Shown piece by piece: positions 44,719 through 53,577 of a DNA stretch of 64,000 nucleotides. The stretch spans positions 372,001 through 436,000 of the forward strand of contig NZ_JMIH01000024.1 in the NCBI RefSeq assembly GCF_000714815.1, in the 5' to 3' direction. This stretch comes from Anditalea andensis. Its GTDB lineage: Bacteria > Bacteroidota > Bacteroidia > Cytophagales > Cyclobacteriaceae. The notes under the pieces were generated by a model, which had not been told where the DNA came from, made no database searches, and saw only the letters and a program-made list of their open reading frames with translations. Numbering within the stretch: position 1 is the stretch's first letter; each line of letters begins with the position of its first letter. Position numbers and translations under genes: made by a program.

Positions 44719-45744
44719 ATGCCGCCATTAGTGTCTGTGGTAATGCCTGTTTATAATGTTGATAAATATTTGAATGATGCTATTGATTCTATATTGAATC
44801 AGTCTTATAAGGATTTTGTTTTTTATATTATAAATGATGGTAGTACAGACAGAAGTGAGGATGTAATTTTGTCTTATAATGATGAGAGAATCATATATTT
44901 AAAAAATACCTTTAATCAAGGTTATATAAAGTGTCTTAACCAAGCTATAGATGTAATTGATAGTAAGTATATCATCCGAATGGATTCGGATGATATATCT
45001 CTTCCGACTCGAATCGAAAAGCAACTGGCATACATGGAAATGCATACTAACGTAGTAGTATGCGGAAGCAGTCGTATAAATTTTTATCCAGAAGTTCATA
45101 GAAAGGATGTTTTTATGAAGGCGATTACGGAAAAAAATAAACTATTTGTAAATTCTATCTTTAATACTTCTTTACATCACCCCTCGGTTATCATTAGGAC
45201 AGAAATCCTAAAAAATTTTAATCTACGATACCAGGAAAGATACTATTATGCCGAGGATAAAGCCCTTTGGCTAGATCTAGCCGCTTATGGGGATCTGGCT
45301 AATATAGAGGAGGCATTATTACGATATAGAATCCATTATAATCAAGTGTCTTACCAATATACGCTAATCCAGAAAGACAATAGTGTAAACTGCAGCTATG
45401 CATTTTTATTAAAGATGGGTATAAAACTCAATGAAGAGGATAAACCTTATTTATTGAAATTATGCTATGAAAGAAAATGTGAAAATACCGAGGATATAGC
45501 AGCATTAGAGAGCTTAGTATTAAGTATTATGGTTCAAGCAAAGGAGCTTGGCTTAGAAAGCTATTCAGAATTATGTACTAATTTAAGGAATAGATTTAAA
45601 TCTTCTATTTTGAAGTCTTCAAGAATTGGTGCAAGGATATTGAAAGAAATTTATCATAGTAGGCTTGTATCCATAAAAGACCTTGATCTTATGTTTTATG
45701 TTAAAACAACTGTTCGAACATTTGTTGATTTTGAAATCAGATAA
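44719..45744 (+). CDS. Glycosyltransferase family 2, paralogue family A
   Basis: A 341-residue GT-A enzyme and the first of five paralogues in this window (with 49315, 50370, 51390 and 58222). Shared blocks are VSVVMPVYNVDKYL, DSILNQSYKDFVF, IINDGSTDRSEDVILSY, IRMDSDDISLPTRIEKQ and SLHHPSVIIRTEIL, followed by AEDKALWLDLAAYGDL. The C-terminal LCYERKC corresponds to the family's CYPQxC motif but lacks the Pro-Gln. The metal-binding triad here is DSDD where the others have DADD. A 14-bp inverted repeat lies in the DNA for this motif. Donor and acceptor unknown. Confidence 0.88.
   Translation: MPPLVSVVMPVYNVDKYLNDAIDSILNQSYKDFVFYIINDGSTDRSEDVILSYNDERIIYLKNTFNQGYIKCLNQAIDVIDSKYIIRMDSDDISLPTRIEKQLAYMEMHTNVVVCGSSRINFYPEVHRKDVFMKAITEKNKLFVNSIFNTSLHHPSVIIRTEILKNFNLRYQERYYYAEDKALWLDLAAYGDLANIEEALLRYRIHYNQVSYQYTLIQKDNSVNCSYAFLLKMGIKLNEEDKPYLLKLCYERKCENTEDIAALESLVLSIMVQAKELGLESYSELCTNLRNRFKSSILKSSRIGARILKEIYHSRLVSIKDLDLMFYVKTTVRTFVDFEIR
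44968..44997. repeat. 14-bp perfect inverted repeat inside GT2 gene
   Basis: TATATCATCCGAAT at 44968-44981 and its reverse complement ATTCGGATGATATA at 44984-44997 flank a 2-nt centre. It covers the codons for IIRMDSDDI, the metal-binding region. It is stronger than expected by chance, but other family members do not keep it. Confidence 0.7.
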
Positions 45745-46139
45745 TTATTAAAATGCTAAATTTTCATTAATTTATTCAAATGAAGATTTTTTTATCGTAA
45801 GTTTATATAACATATTGACTATTCTTTATTTTAGGTAACACATTTCACCAGTTACTTTTTATTTTTAGAGAAAATCTAATATGATGAAATTTTAATAAAA
45901 AGTGATACTCTGATAGCCTTTATAACCCTTCTAACGCCCATTACTCCGATAATAATCGAATGGGGTGGAGGACCCGCTACGCAAAGACGCTATCGGACCA
46001 TAGTAAATTAATTTTAAACAGATGAAATCAAGTATGAAGCAAACTTCACACACTGGTATGATTTTATACATGCGAGATACCATCCCGTTTTCTTTGTCAC
46101 GGAACTAGTTATGACCTTTGAAGAACAAATTATAACCAG
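45745..46139. other. 395-bp gap with broken protein-like frame
   Basis: No intact gene. One forward frame, 45880-46143, reads protein-like on both sides of two stops (TAA at 46009 and 46015): first a 43-codon stretch with LIAFITLLTP and EWGGGPATQRRY, then a 41-codon stretch with NFTHWYDFIHARYHPVFF. Its final stop overlaps the next gene's ATG. GGGPAT is reminiscent of GT4 N-termini, but the likeness is too short to name a family. I read the gap as possible gene debris. Confidence 0.35.
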
Positions 46140-47141
46140 ATGAAATTAAGTATAATAGTACCTGTGTATAATATAGCAAACTATATACAAGCATGTATAC
46201 AATCTATCATATCCTCTGATCTGAAAGAACATGAATATGAAGTCATCATCGTAAATGATGGATCTACAGACAACTCACTGGAGAAAATCGAATTTTTTGC
46301 TGATAAATATTCACATATACGCATAGTGAACCAAGAAAACCAGGGATTGGGAGGTGCCAGAAATACTGGTATTGCCCAAGCAAAGGGGGAATACATATGG
46401 TTTGTAGATGGTGATGACGTTGTTATAAGTGAAAATATATCTTTGGCTTTGGCACATGCATTTTCTACAAATGTAGAAATATTAGCTTTTGATTTCGTGC
46501 CTGTTAATGAAATAGGAGAATTAGAAAATTGGATTCAATTTAAATTGAAGGGTGAAGAGCATGTTACCCAGTCAGGGCCTGATTTTTATTTTATAAATTT
46601 TGCCAAGAGTTACATTTGGCTATACTTTTTTAAAAGACGTTTATTTACTGATCAAGGAATTTTGTTCCATGAGTCTATTAAAATGGAAGATAGCGAAATC
46701 ATGCCAAAAATTATGGCAAATTGTGAGACTGTAGGATATTATAACCATGCTTTAATCTGCTATAGAAAAAGAGAAGGATCGATAACCAATATTAAGGAGG
46801 AATTGGCCAGGAATCATTTTTATTATTCTATGGTCAAAATAGCAGAAAGCTTACGCGATTTTCAAAAGCAGTTTCCACAAGATTCCGTTATCTTTAAAGG
46901 CATCGAATTAAAAAGGACACAGATAAATCAAATGCTTTTTACTAATTTTTTATATAATAATTATAGTACAAAAGCCAATAAATATTATATTGACCTTCTG
47001 CGGGAGTATAAGATTTTACCTTTTTCTGCTATTAAAGGATTTTCTCCAAAGATGAATATGAAACTCAATCTCATTAGAAAATTAGTAAACATTTTTCCAC
47101 ATGAAGCTAGATTCCTTTATAAAAAATGTTTTCGTGGATAG
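46140..47141 (+). CDS. Glycosyltransferase family 2, tandem pair member 1
   Basis: A 333-residue GT-A enzyme: KLSIIVPVYNIANYIQACIQSI, VIIVNDGSTDNSLEKI, GLGGARNTGIAQAKGEYIWFVDGDDVV (DGD metal site), SIKMEDSEIMPKIM. The C-terminal helices include LKRTQINQMLFTNFLYNNYS and PHEARFLYKKCF. The next gene is a close paralogue, starting with nearly the same codons, so this is a tandem duplication. Its function is an undefined sugar transfer onto the lipid-linked chain. It begins immediately after gene-like debris. Confidence 0.9.
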   Translation: MKLSIIVPVYNIANYIQACIQSIISSDLKEHEYEVIIVNDGSTDNSLEKIEFFADKYSHIRIVNQENQGLGGARNTGIAQAKGEYIWFVDGDDVVISENISLALAHAFSTNVEILAFDFVPVNEIGELENWIQFKLKGEEHVTQSGPDFYFINFAKSYIWLYFFKRRLFTDQGILFHESIKMEDSEIMPKIMANCETVGYYNHALICYRKREGSITNIKEELARNHFYYSMVKIAESLRDFQKQFPQDSVIFKGIELKRTQINQMLFTNFLYNNYSTKANKYYIDLLREYKILPFSAIKGFSPKMNMKLNLIRKLVNIFPHEARFLYKKCFRG

Positions 47142-47158
47142 GTAATCTTTTATATTGA

Positions 47159-48166
47159 ATGAAATTAAGTATAATAGTTCCAGTCTATAATTTAGAAGAC
47201 TATATAGCTGAGTGTTTACAATCATTAGCAGATATTCAGTTATCTCCTGACGAGTATGAGGTCCTGGTTATTGATGATGGATCTACAGATGGTTCTGAAA
47301 GTGTAATCAATACATTAGTGCATAAATATCCTCAAATTCAGTATTTTTATCAAAACAATAAGGGAGTTGGTGCAGCCAGAAATCTAGGTATACAGCATGC
47401 AAAAGGTGATTATCTATGGTTTGTAGATGGGGATGATTTTGTTTACAGTGATAAGGTAAAACAAGGACTGGAGGAAGCCTTTATTAATGACCTGGACGTA
47501 TTAACTTTTAATTTTACTCCTGTAAATGAAAAAGGTTTGCCCCAAACCTGGGTCTCTTTTAATTTTAAATCTTCTGATAGGAATATCGTATCTGGTTCAG
47601 AGTTTTATTATTATAATTACGCCAAAAGCTATTTATGGCTTTGTTTTTTCAAAAGACGTATATTTTTACAGCATAATTTGACTTTCCAAAATTCAATTAA
47701 AATGCAAGATGGAGAAATATTCCCTAGAATAATGATCCATTGTCAGTCCTTGAAACATTTTAATGAAAGATTAATCTACTATCGTTATAGAGAACAATCT
47801 GCCGTAAATAGTAAGAATGAAAATGCAAGGGCTCATTTCTATTTTTCCATGGTCATAGTAGCTGACAGTTTGAGAATGTTTCAACAGCAAATTGACAGAA
47901 ATGAGAATATTTTAATATATAAAGCTTTGAGCCTTAAGAGAAAACAATTAAATCAGATGCTGTTTACTAATTTTATTCTTAATAAATATAGTTATGTTAC
48001 AAATAAAAAATTTATAACATTATTGAAGAAGTATGAATTGTTACCTTTCATGAAAATAACTGGTTTTACTATAAAAATGAATTTGGTGTTTAATATAGTA
48101 AGACATATAGTAAATGTAAATCCTATAGTGGGAAGACATATATATCAATTAATTTTTAAAAAATAA
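47159..48166 (+). CDS. Glycosyltransferase family 2, tandem pair member 2
   Basis: A 335-residue paralogue of the preceding gene, 17 bp downstream. Both share the opening KLSIIVPVYN, GxGxARNxGIxxAKGxYxWFVDGDD, FNF/FDFxPVNE, SIKMxDxEIxPxIM and xLNQMLFTNF blocks. It has DGDD as metal site. The two diverge most between residues 110 and 150 and in the C-terminal 40 residues, where acceptor binding is expected, consistent with each adding a different or alternate sugar. Confidence 0.9.
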   Translation: MKLSIIVPVYNLEDYIAECLQSLADIQLSPDEYEVLVIDDGSTDGSESVINTLVHKYPQIQYFYQNNKGVGAARNLGIQHAKGDYLWFVDGDDFVYSDKVKQGLEEAFINDLDVLTFNFTPVNEKGLPQTWVSFNFKSSDRNIVSGSEFYYYNYAKSYLWLCFFKRRIFLQHNLTFQNSIKMQDGEIFPRIMIHCQSLKHFNERLIYYRYREQSAVNSKNENARAHFYFSMVIVADSLRMFQQQIDRNENILIYKALSLKRKQLNQMLFTNFILNKYSYVTNKKFITLLKKYELLPFMKITGFTIKMNLVFNIVRHIVNVNPIVGRHIYQLIFKK

Positions 48167-48215
48167 GGTTCTACCGGTATTATTATTAATGTGATCGACT
48201 ATTATATTATAAAGA

Positions 48216-49280
48216 ATGAAAATCAAATGTGAATTGCAGTATCATAAAAGCAGGCACCTTAATCAAGTATATGCAGGGTTTGAAAAGTTATACCAGAATA
48301 ATATAATTGATCTCAAGGTGAGTAAAACCGAAATGGTGGAAGGGGAAGATATGGTCTGCAGGGTCTTGATAAATGGTAAATATAAAGTTATATATGATAC
48401 TTTAGATGGTCTAAACTGGATAAAGAAAGAAGATGAATCCTTAAATCTTAAACAATTTCAGAAATTAACCCGTGAAGTTGATTTTTATTTTAAAAGGAGC
48501 TATTTATCAGATATTTCAGAATATGTGGCTCCTAGCTGTAGTTATTTGCCCTTAGGTCTGAATTATAATGTGGTTCCCGATCATAAACTGGTCAATGATG
48601 GCTTACTTGAATCTTTAAAAAAATTAAGTCGGCCAAAACAGTTATACAGAGATGTTTTAAACAGGAAAGTAGAACAGATACCCTCATCATCTTATGAATA
48701 TGGTCCTAGGGTGAATATACCCAATAAGGTATTGTTTCTGTGCCGGTTATGGGAATACGAGATGTATGATGACTCACCGATTTTTCAGGCACAGATAGAG
48801 CAAATTAATAAATCAAGAATAGCCAGTATACGGGCCTGCAAAGAAGCATTTGGTGATAATTTTATCGGTGGTGTCTATGATAATCCTACTTCTCTTAAAT
48901 ATGCTCCTGATTTAATCGTATCTAATGATTATACACACAAATTAAAGTTTCTTCATCATATTAGATCTGCTAATATTTGCATAGGTACCACGGGTCTTCA
49001 TAATTCTATCGGTTGGAAATTGGGTGAATATGTAGCAGCTTCAAGAGCGATTATAAGTGAACCGTTACATTTTGGGCTGCCTGGTGATTTTGTTGAAGGA
49101 ATTAACTATCTAAAATTTACAAATACTGAAGAATTGATTGCCAATATTCAGATGTTGCTAGATAGCCCTAACAAGTTAAAGGCTATGATGGAAGCAAACC
49201 ATGCCTATTATAATGCTTATTTAAAACCTGATCAGATGATCTTAAACACCTTACATAAAGTTCTTTCTTTGGAGAAATAA
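48216..49280 (+). CDS. Unclassified glycosyltransferase-like protein
   Basis: A 354-residue protein of unknown family. The N-terminal part (MKIKCELQYHKSRHLNQVYAGFEKL) and the middle SYEYGPRVNIPNKVLFLCRLWEYEMYDDSP resemble no family I can name. The C-terminal third looks like a GT-B donor domain: GTTGLHNSIGWKLGEYVAASRAIISEPLHF with a conserved GxxxSxGWKxGEYxAxSRAI block, followed by ENTEELIANIQMLLDSP-type segments as in group 1 transferases. No membrane segments. Position between GT2 genes makes a sugar-transfer role likely, but this is inference. Confidence 0.6.
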   Translation: MKIKCELQYHKSRHLNQVYAGFEKLYQNNIIDLKVSKTEMVEGEDMVCRVLINGKYKVIYDTLDGLNWIKKEDESLNLKQFQKLTREVDFYFKRSYLSDISEYVAPSCSYLPLGLNYNVVPDHKLVNDGLLESLKKLSRPKQLYRDVLNRKVEQIPSSSYEYGPRVNIPNKVLFLCRLWEYEMYDDSPIFQAQIEQINKSRIASIRACKEAFGDNFIGGVYDNPTSLKYAPDLIVSNDYTHKLKFLHHIRSANICIGTTGLHNSIGWKLGEYVAASRAIISEPLHFGLPGDFVEGINYLKFTNTEELIANIQMLLDSPNKLKAMMEANHAYYNAYLKPDQMILNTLHKVLSLEK

Positions 49281-49314
49281 ATACTAACAGGCAACTTTTC
49301 ATCTTTTTTCTATA

Positions 49315-50349
49315 ATGGATCATCCACTGGTAACTGTATTAATGCCTGCATATAACGTAGGCAAATATCTGAATGAATCTATAGATTCTATTTTGTCGCA
49401 GACGTACGGGGAATTCGTTTTTTTAATCATCAATGACGGATCTACTGATAATACGGAAGAGATAATCTTGGGGTATAAAGATAAAAGGATAAAATACCTT
49501 AGAAATGAACACAATATTGGATATATAGAAAGTTTGAACAAAGGGATAGACCTCATATCTTCCAAATATATCCTTAGGATGGATGCTGATGACGTAGCAT
49601 TACCTGATAGGCTCGAAAAACAGGTGAATTTAATGGAAAGCCGCCCGGATGTAGTAGTATGTGGCTCAGGTAAAATTAATTTTTATAGTGGGGAACCCCA
49701 TACTGAAAGCGTTGCTTACACCATCTCGGATGAAAATCATCTATTGTTCAGTTCGATATTTAATACTTCTATACCTCACCCAAGTGCTATACTTCGAACT
49801 GATATATTAAAATTATATGGTCTAAAATATGATAAGGATTATTATTATGCTGAGGATAAGGCGATGTGGCTGGATATGGCACAATATGGCAAATTATATA
49901 ATATAGAAGAACCGCTGATTAAGTATAGGATACATTTAAATCAGGTATCTATTAAATTTAATGAAACACAAAGGGTCAATAGTATTACAAAAACGAAATT
50001 GGTTCTAGCAAGGCATGGTCTTGAATTAGATGTTAATGAGCTGCATCCATTAAGACTGATCTGCTATCCCCAAGTTTGTGAAAAAATAACAGATATTTAC
50101 CAAGTTGAAGCATTAGTTTTTAAAATCAAAAATCACTTTGGCAAAGTGGGTGGTTTTGATGAAATATTTGTTTCTTCATTTTTAAATGGAAGGTTGTATA
50201 CGTTGGTTTCCCGTTCTACTGTTTTGGGACTTTCATTGTTAAAGTTCATCCAAAGCAGTAATTTGTTACATTTTTCAGATTTTGATTATAAATTTTATAT
50301 AAAAACTTTCCTAAAAAGAAGTACAAGAGGATTATTAGTATCACAATAA
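49315..50349 (+). CDS. Glycosyltransferase family 2, paralogue family A
   Basis: A 344-residue GT-A enzyme: VTVLMPAYNVGKYLNESIDSILSQTY, IINDGSTDNTEEIILGY, ILRMDADDVALPDRLEKQ (DADD metal site), SIPHPSAILRTDIL and YAEDKAMWLDMAQYGKL. The C-terminal CYPQVC motif (about residue 247) and the end FDYKFYIKTFLKRS are shared with the other family-A members. It starts a block of three tandem paralogues with 20 and 6 bp between them. Confidence 0.9.
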   Translation: MDHPLVTVLMPAYNVGKYLNESIDSILSQTYGEFVFLIINDGSTDNTEEIILGYKDKRIKYLRNEHNIGYIESLNKGIDLISSKYILRMDADDVALPDRLEKQVNLMESRPDVVVCGSGKINFYSGEPHTESVAYTISDENHLLFSSIFNTSIPHPSAILRTDILKLYGLKYDKDYYYAEDKAMWLDMAQYGKLYNIEEPLIKYRIHLNQVSIKFNETQRVNSITKTKLVLARHGLELDVNELHPLRLICYPQVCEKITDIYQVEALVFKIKNHFGKVGGFDEIFVSSFLNGRLYTLVSRSTVLGLSLLKFIQSSNLLHFSDFDYKFYIKTFLKRSTRGLLVSQ

Positions 50350-50369
50350 TTTTTTATTAGAATGACTAT

Positions 50370-51383
50370 ATGAAAGATACCACCGTTACCGTGCTCATGC
50401 CTGTATATAATGGCGCTGAATTTTTAAGAGAAACGATTGATTCCATCTTATCACAGACATATGAAGTCTTTGAATTCTTAATTATAAATGATGGATCAAC
50501 GGATGATTCGGAAGAGATCATATTATCATATGATGATCCAAGGATCGTATATTTAAAAAATGAATCCAATATAGGGATAATAGATACCCTAAACCGGGGA
50601 TTGGACCATTCAAGGTCCAAATATATCATACGCATGGATGCAGATGACCTTGCTTTGCCCCATAGGATAGCGGTGCAGGTGGCATACATGGAAGATAATC
50701 CGGATGTAGTGCTATCAGGATCGGGAAAGATCAATTTTGTAAACGGTAACTCAACTCAGGATATGGTCATCAAACCAATAGTGGGTGAGCAGCTTCTATA
50801 TTTCAATTCAATTTTTAATACATCCATCCCTCACCCGAGTGCCATATTTAGAAATGACATTGTACAAAAATATCATTTAAGGTATGACCATCATTTTTAT
50901 GGAGCAGAAGATAAGGCTTTATGGCTGGACCTTGCGGCTTATGGGAAGATTAATAATGTCCCTGAGCCTCTGATCCGGTACAGAAATCATGCAAACCAAA
51001 TATCATATACCAAGCTTGAAGAGGGAAGAACCAGCAGTGTGGCCAAAACTTTTGAAACCCTTAACAAACTTGGATTTTCTTTGGAAGAAAATCAAATAAA
51101 AGCATTAAGTTTACTATGTTATCCCCATAATTGTGATGATATTCATATGCTGGAATCAGCACAGAGACTAGCGGATAAGCTTACAGATAAATTTAGAGAG
51201 ATAGGCATGTGCGATGCTGCTTATGTAGAAGATTTTTTTACGAAGAGAATCAAGCGTATAATTGTCTGGTCTAGCCCCGTAGGAATATCCTTGTTCAGAT
51301 TTATTTATAAAAATAAAAGATTTAAATTAAGGGAATTTGGTTATGTCTTTTATAAAAAAGCCCTTTTAAGAGCTAAAAAATAA
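50370..51383 (+). CDS. Glycosyltransferase family 2, paralogue family A
   Basis: A 337-residue family-A enzyme: VTVLMPVYNGAEFLRETIDSILSQTY, FLIINDGSTDDSEEIILSY, IIRMDADDLALPHRIAVQ, SIPHPSAIFRNDIV and GAEDKALWLDLAAYGKI, then the C-terminal LLCYPHNC. Tyr-Ala of the usual YAEDK is Gly-Ala here. It is the middle gene of the tandem block; the next begins 6 bp downstream, so the three are probably cotranslated. Confidence 0.9.
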   Translation: MKDTTVTVLMPVYNGAEFLRETIDSILSQTYEVFEFLIINDGSTDDSEEIILSYDDPRIVYLKNESNIGIIDTLNRGLDHSRSKYIIRMDADDLALPHRIAVQVAYMEDNPDVVLSGSGKINFVNGNSTQDMVIKPIVGEQLLYFNSIFNTSIPHPSAIFRNDIVQKYHLRYDHHFYGAEDKALWLDLAAYGKINNVPEPLIRYRNHANQISYTKLEEGRTSSVAKTFETLNKLGFSLEENQIKALSLLCYPHNCDDIHMLESAQRLADKLTDKFREIGMCDAAYVEDFFTKRIKRIIVWSSPVGISLFRFIYKNKRFKLREFGYVFYKKALLRAKK

Positions 51384-51389
51384 GTAGGT

Positions 51390-52409
51390 ATGGGAAATCA
51401 GCCAAAGTTAGTAACAGTCTTAATGCCTGTTTACAATGGAGAAAAGTATCTGAAAGAAGCTATTGATTCTATATTAAACCAAACTTTTTCAGATTTTGAT
51501 TTTTTAATCATCAATGATGCCTCTAATGACCAAACAGAGGATATAATTTTATCATATCATGATGAAAGAATAAAGTATTTAAAAAATGAAGAAAACATCA
51601 AAGTAACTGCTACGCTCAATAGGGGACTTTCTTTAATAGAGACAAAATATATAGCCCGCATGGATGCAGATGATATTTCGCTCCCCCATAGACTGGCCAC
51701 TCAGGTTCATTTGATGGAGGAGAGAAATGATATATCGCTATGCGGTTCGGGCAGGTATACATTTTTTAGTAGTAATGAGAAGGCAGAAGAGGAAGTGGTT
51801 ACCATATATGAAGAAAATAAGCTTTTGATCCATTCTTTATTTAATACCAGTATATCCCATCCGAGTGTGATGATGCGCACTTCCATATTGCATAAATATC
51901 AGATCAGGTACAATACAAACTATATCTACGCTCAGGATAAGGCTATGTGGCTGGATCTAGCCCGTTATGGTAAAATTTTCAATATTAAAGAACCGCTGAT
52001 CAAGTACAGGCTCCATGCCGATCAGGTATCCACTAAACATCAAAGTATTAGTCGGAATAACAGTGTTAAAATTTCTCAGTTGGCTTTTTCTGATATGGGA
52101 GTTGAAATCAGCGATGAAGAACTTATGGCTTTAATGCTGCTATGCTATCCCCAGTCCTGTGGCAGTCTGAAAAATCTTTTTATAGCTGGTAGACTCGTAG
52201 AAAGAATCTTAAAGCGCTTAAAAAATAATCCTCTGATAGATTATTCATATTTGCGTTCGTTTTTGGTTAATCGCCTCACGAGGATAATTGTCTATTCCAG
52301 TGAATTGGGTATACCAATCTTATTTTTTATTATGTCAAACCGTAGGTTGACGCTATTAAAATTTGGAAAGAAATTTTATATCAAAACTTTTACGAAAAAG
52401 GCTAAGTAA
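51390..52409 (+). CDS. Glycosyltransferase family 2, paralogue family A
   Basis: A 339-residue family-A enzyme: VTVLMPVYNGEKYLKEAIDSILNQTF, IINDASNDQTEDIILSY (the usual DGST is DASN), IARMDADDISLPHRLATQ, SISHPSVMMRTSIL and YAQDKAMWLDLARYGKI (AQDK in place of AEDK). The C-terminal LLCYPQSC and FGKKFYIKTFTKKAK close the protein. The two substitutions lie in nucleotide- and acceptor-binding positions and may mark altered sugar specificity. Last gene of the tandem block; a 201-bp gap follows. Confidence 0.9.
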   Translation: MGNQPKLVTVLMPVYNGEKYLKEAIDSILNQTFSDFDFLIINDASNDQTEDIILSYHDERIKYLKNEENIKVTATLNRGLSLIETKYIARMDADDISLPHRLATQVHLMEERNDISLCGSGRYTFFSSNEKAEEEVVTIYEENKLLIHSLFNTSISHPSVMMRTSILHKYQIRYNTNYIYAQDKAMWLDLARYGKIFNIKEPLIKYRLHADQVSTKHQSISRNNSVKISQLAFSDMGVEISDEELMALMLLCYPQSCGSLKNLFIAGRLVERILKRLKNNPLIDYSYLRSFLVNRLTRIIVYSSELGIPILFFIMSNRRLTLLKFGKKFYIKTFTKKAK

Positions 52410-52610
52410 CCCCGTTATCTCCCCAAAATATACTCTCAAAGTAAATTTGATTTTCAATTGATCTTTATAAAAAGATTGATTTTATAGCTTATTTTTTGTT
52501 GGAGGGAAAGTGATTTGGGCATCTTAACACCTTCCGTTCATATGAATAGAGACTTAAAAAAATCAGATGCTGTCCAGTATTAACTCTTGTCTGTAAGATA
52601 ACCCTTTAAA

Positions 52611-53567
52611 ATGAAAGTTTCAGTTATTATTCCCAATTACAACCACGAAAAATTTTTGAAAAAAAGAATTGAAAGTGTTTTGAACCAGACTTTTCGAGAT
52701 TTTGAAGTAATACTTCTTGATGATTGTAGCCTGGATAGTAGTTGGGATATCATGCTGGCTTATGAAAACCATGAAAAGGTAAGTGTTGTTGAAAGAAATA
52801 AAGTCAATTCCGGAAGTCCTTTTAGCCAGTGGAAAAAGGGGATTTCAATGGCTAAGGGAGAATTGATATGGATAGCGGAAAGTGATGATTTCGCAGAACC
52901 TACACTTTTGGAAAAGTTAGTCAATTTATTTGATGATAGGGTAGTGATAGCCTACTGTAAATCCATATGGGTAGATGAGAATGACATTCAAAACAGACCT
53001 ATTCCATATGATCCCACGGATAGGTGGGACCACTCATTCACTAATGAGGGGATGAATGAATTAAAATTTATAATGGGCAAACTTAACAAGATCCCAAATG
53101 CCAGTGCGGTTTTATTCAGGAAACCAAAGTATTTTCCAGACACCATCATTCAAATGAAATATGCCGGAGACTGGTATTTTTGGATATGGCTATTACTATC
53201 GGGAGATATATCCTATACACCGGAGAAACTAAATTATTTCAGGAAGCACACCGCAAGTTCCCGTCAATTAAAATCGATTTATCAAGAAATATCAAGGTTT
53301 GATGAAAATCTCAAGGTTATTAATTTTGCCCTGGATAAACAAGGAATAATGATGGACAGGCAGCAAGCCAAAAATTATGAATGGCTGGTGTCTAAACTGC
53401 ACCGTAATCTTGCGCATAATTCCCGTTTGAGTTTTACATATTGGAATCCACCTATCCCTTTTATTTTTAAAAGCATGTATTATAAAATATTAATAGCAAC
53501 TATATTCAATAGACTGCAGATAGAATTATCAAGGCAAAAAAATAATACCAAATTCAACAAAATCTAG
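52611..53567 (+). CDS. Glycosyltransferase family 2
   Basis: A 318-residue GT-A enzyme: VSVIIPNYNHEKFLKKRIESVLNQTF, VILLDDCSLDSSWDIM, KGELIWIAESDDFAEPTLLEKL (metal-binding SDD) and NASAVLFRKPKYF, KYAGDWYFWIWLLLSG. The Asp-Trp-x-Phe-Trp acceptor block is typical of sugar transferases acting on terminal residues of O-antigen-like chains. It is not in paralogue family A. It starts the pair with the GT14-like gene 10 bp downstream; a 201-bp gap with no strong promoter lies upstream. Confidence 0.88.
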   Translation: MKVSVIIPNYNHEKFLKKRIESVLNQTFRDFEVILLDDCSLDSSWDIMLAYENHEKVSVVERNKVNSGSPFSQWKKGISMAKGELIWIAESDDFAEPTLLEKLVNLFDDRVVIAYCKSIWVDENDIQNRPIPYDPTDRWDHSFTNEGMNELKFIMGKLNKIPNASAVLFRKPKYFPDTIIQMKYAGDWYFWIWLLLSGDISYTPEKLNYFRKHTASSRQLKSIYQEISRFDENLKVINFALDKQGIMMDRQQAKNYEWLVSKLHRNLAHNSRLSFTYWNPPIPFIFKSMYYKILIATIFNRLQIELSRQKNNTKFNKI

Positions 53568-53577
53568 GTTTAACTTA

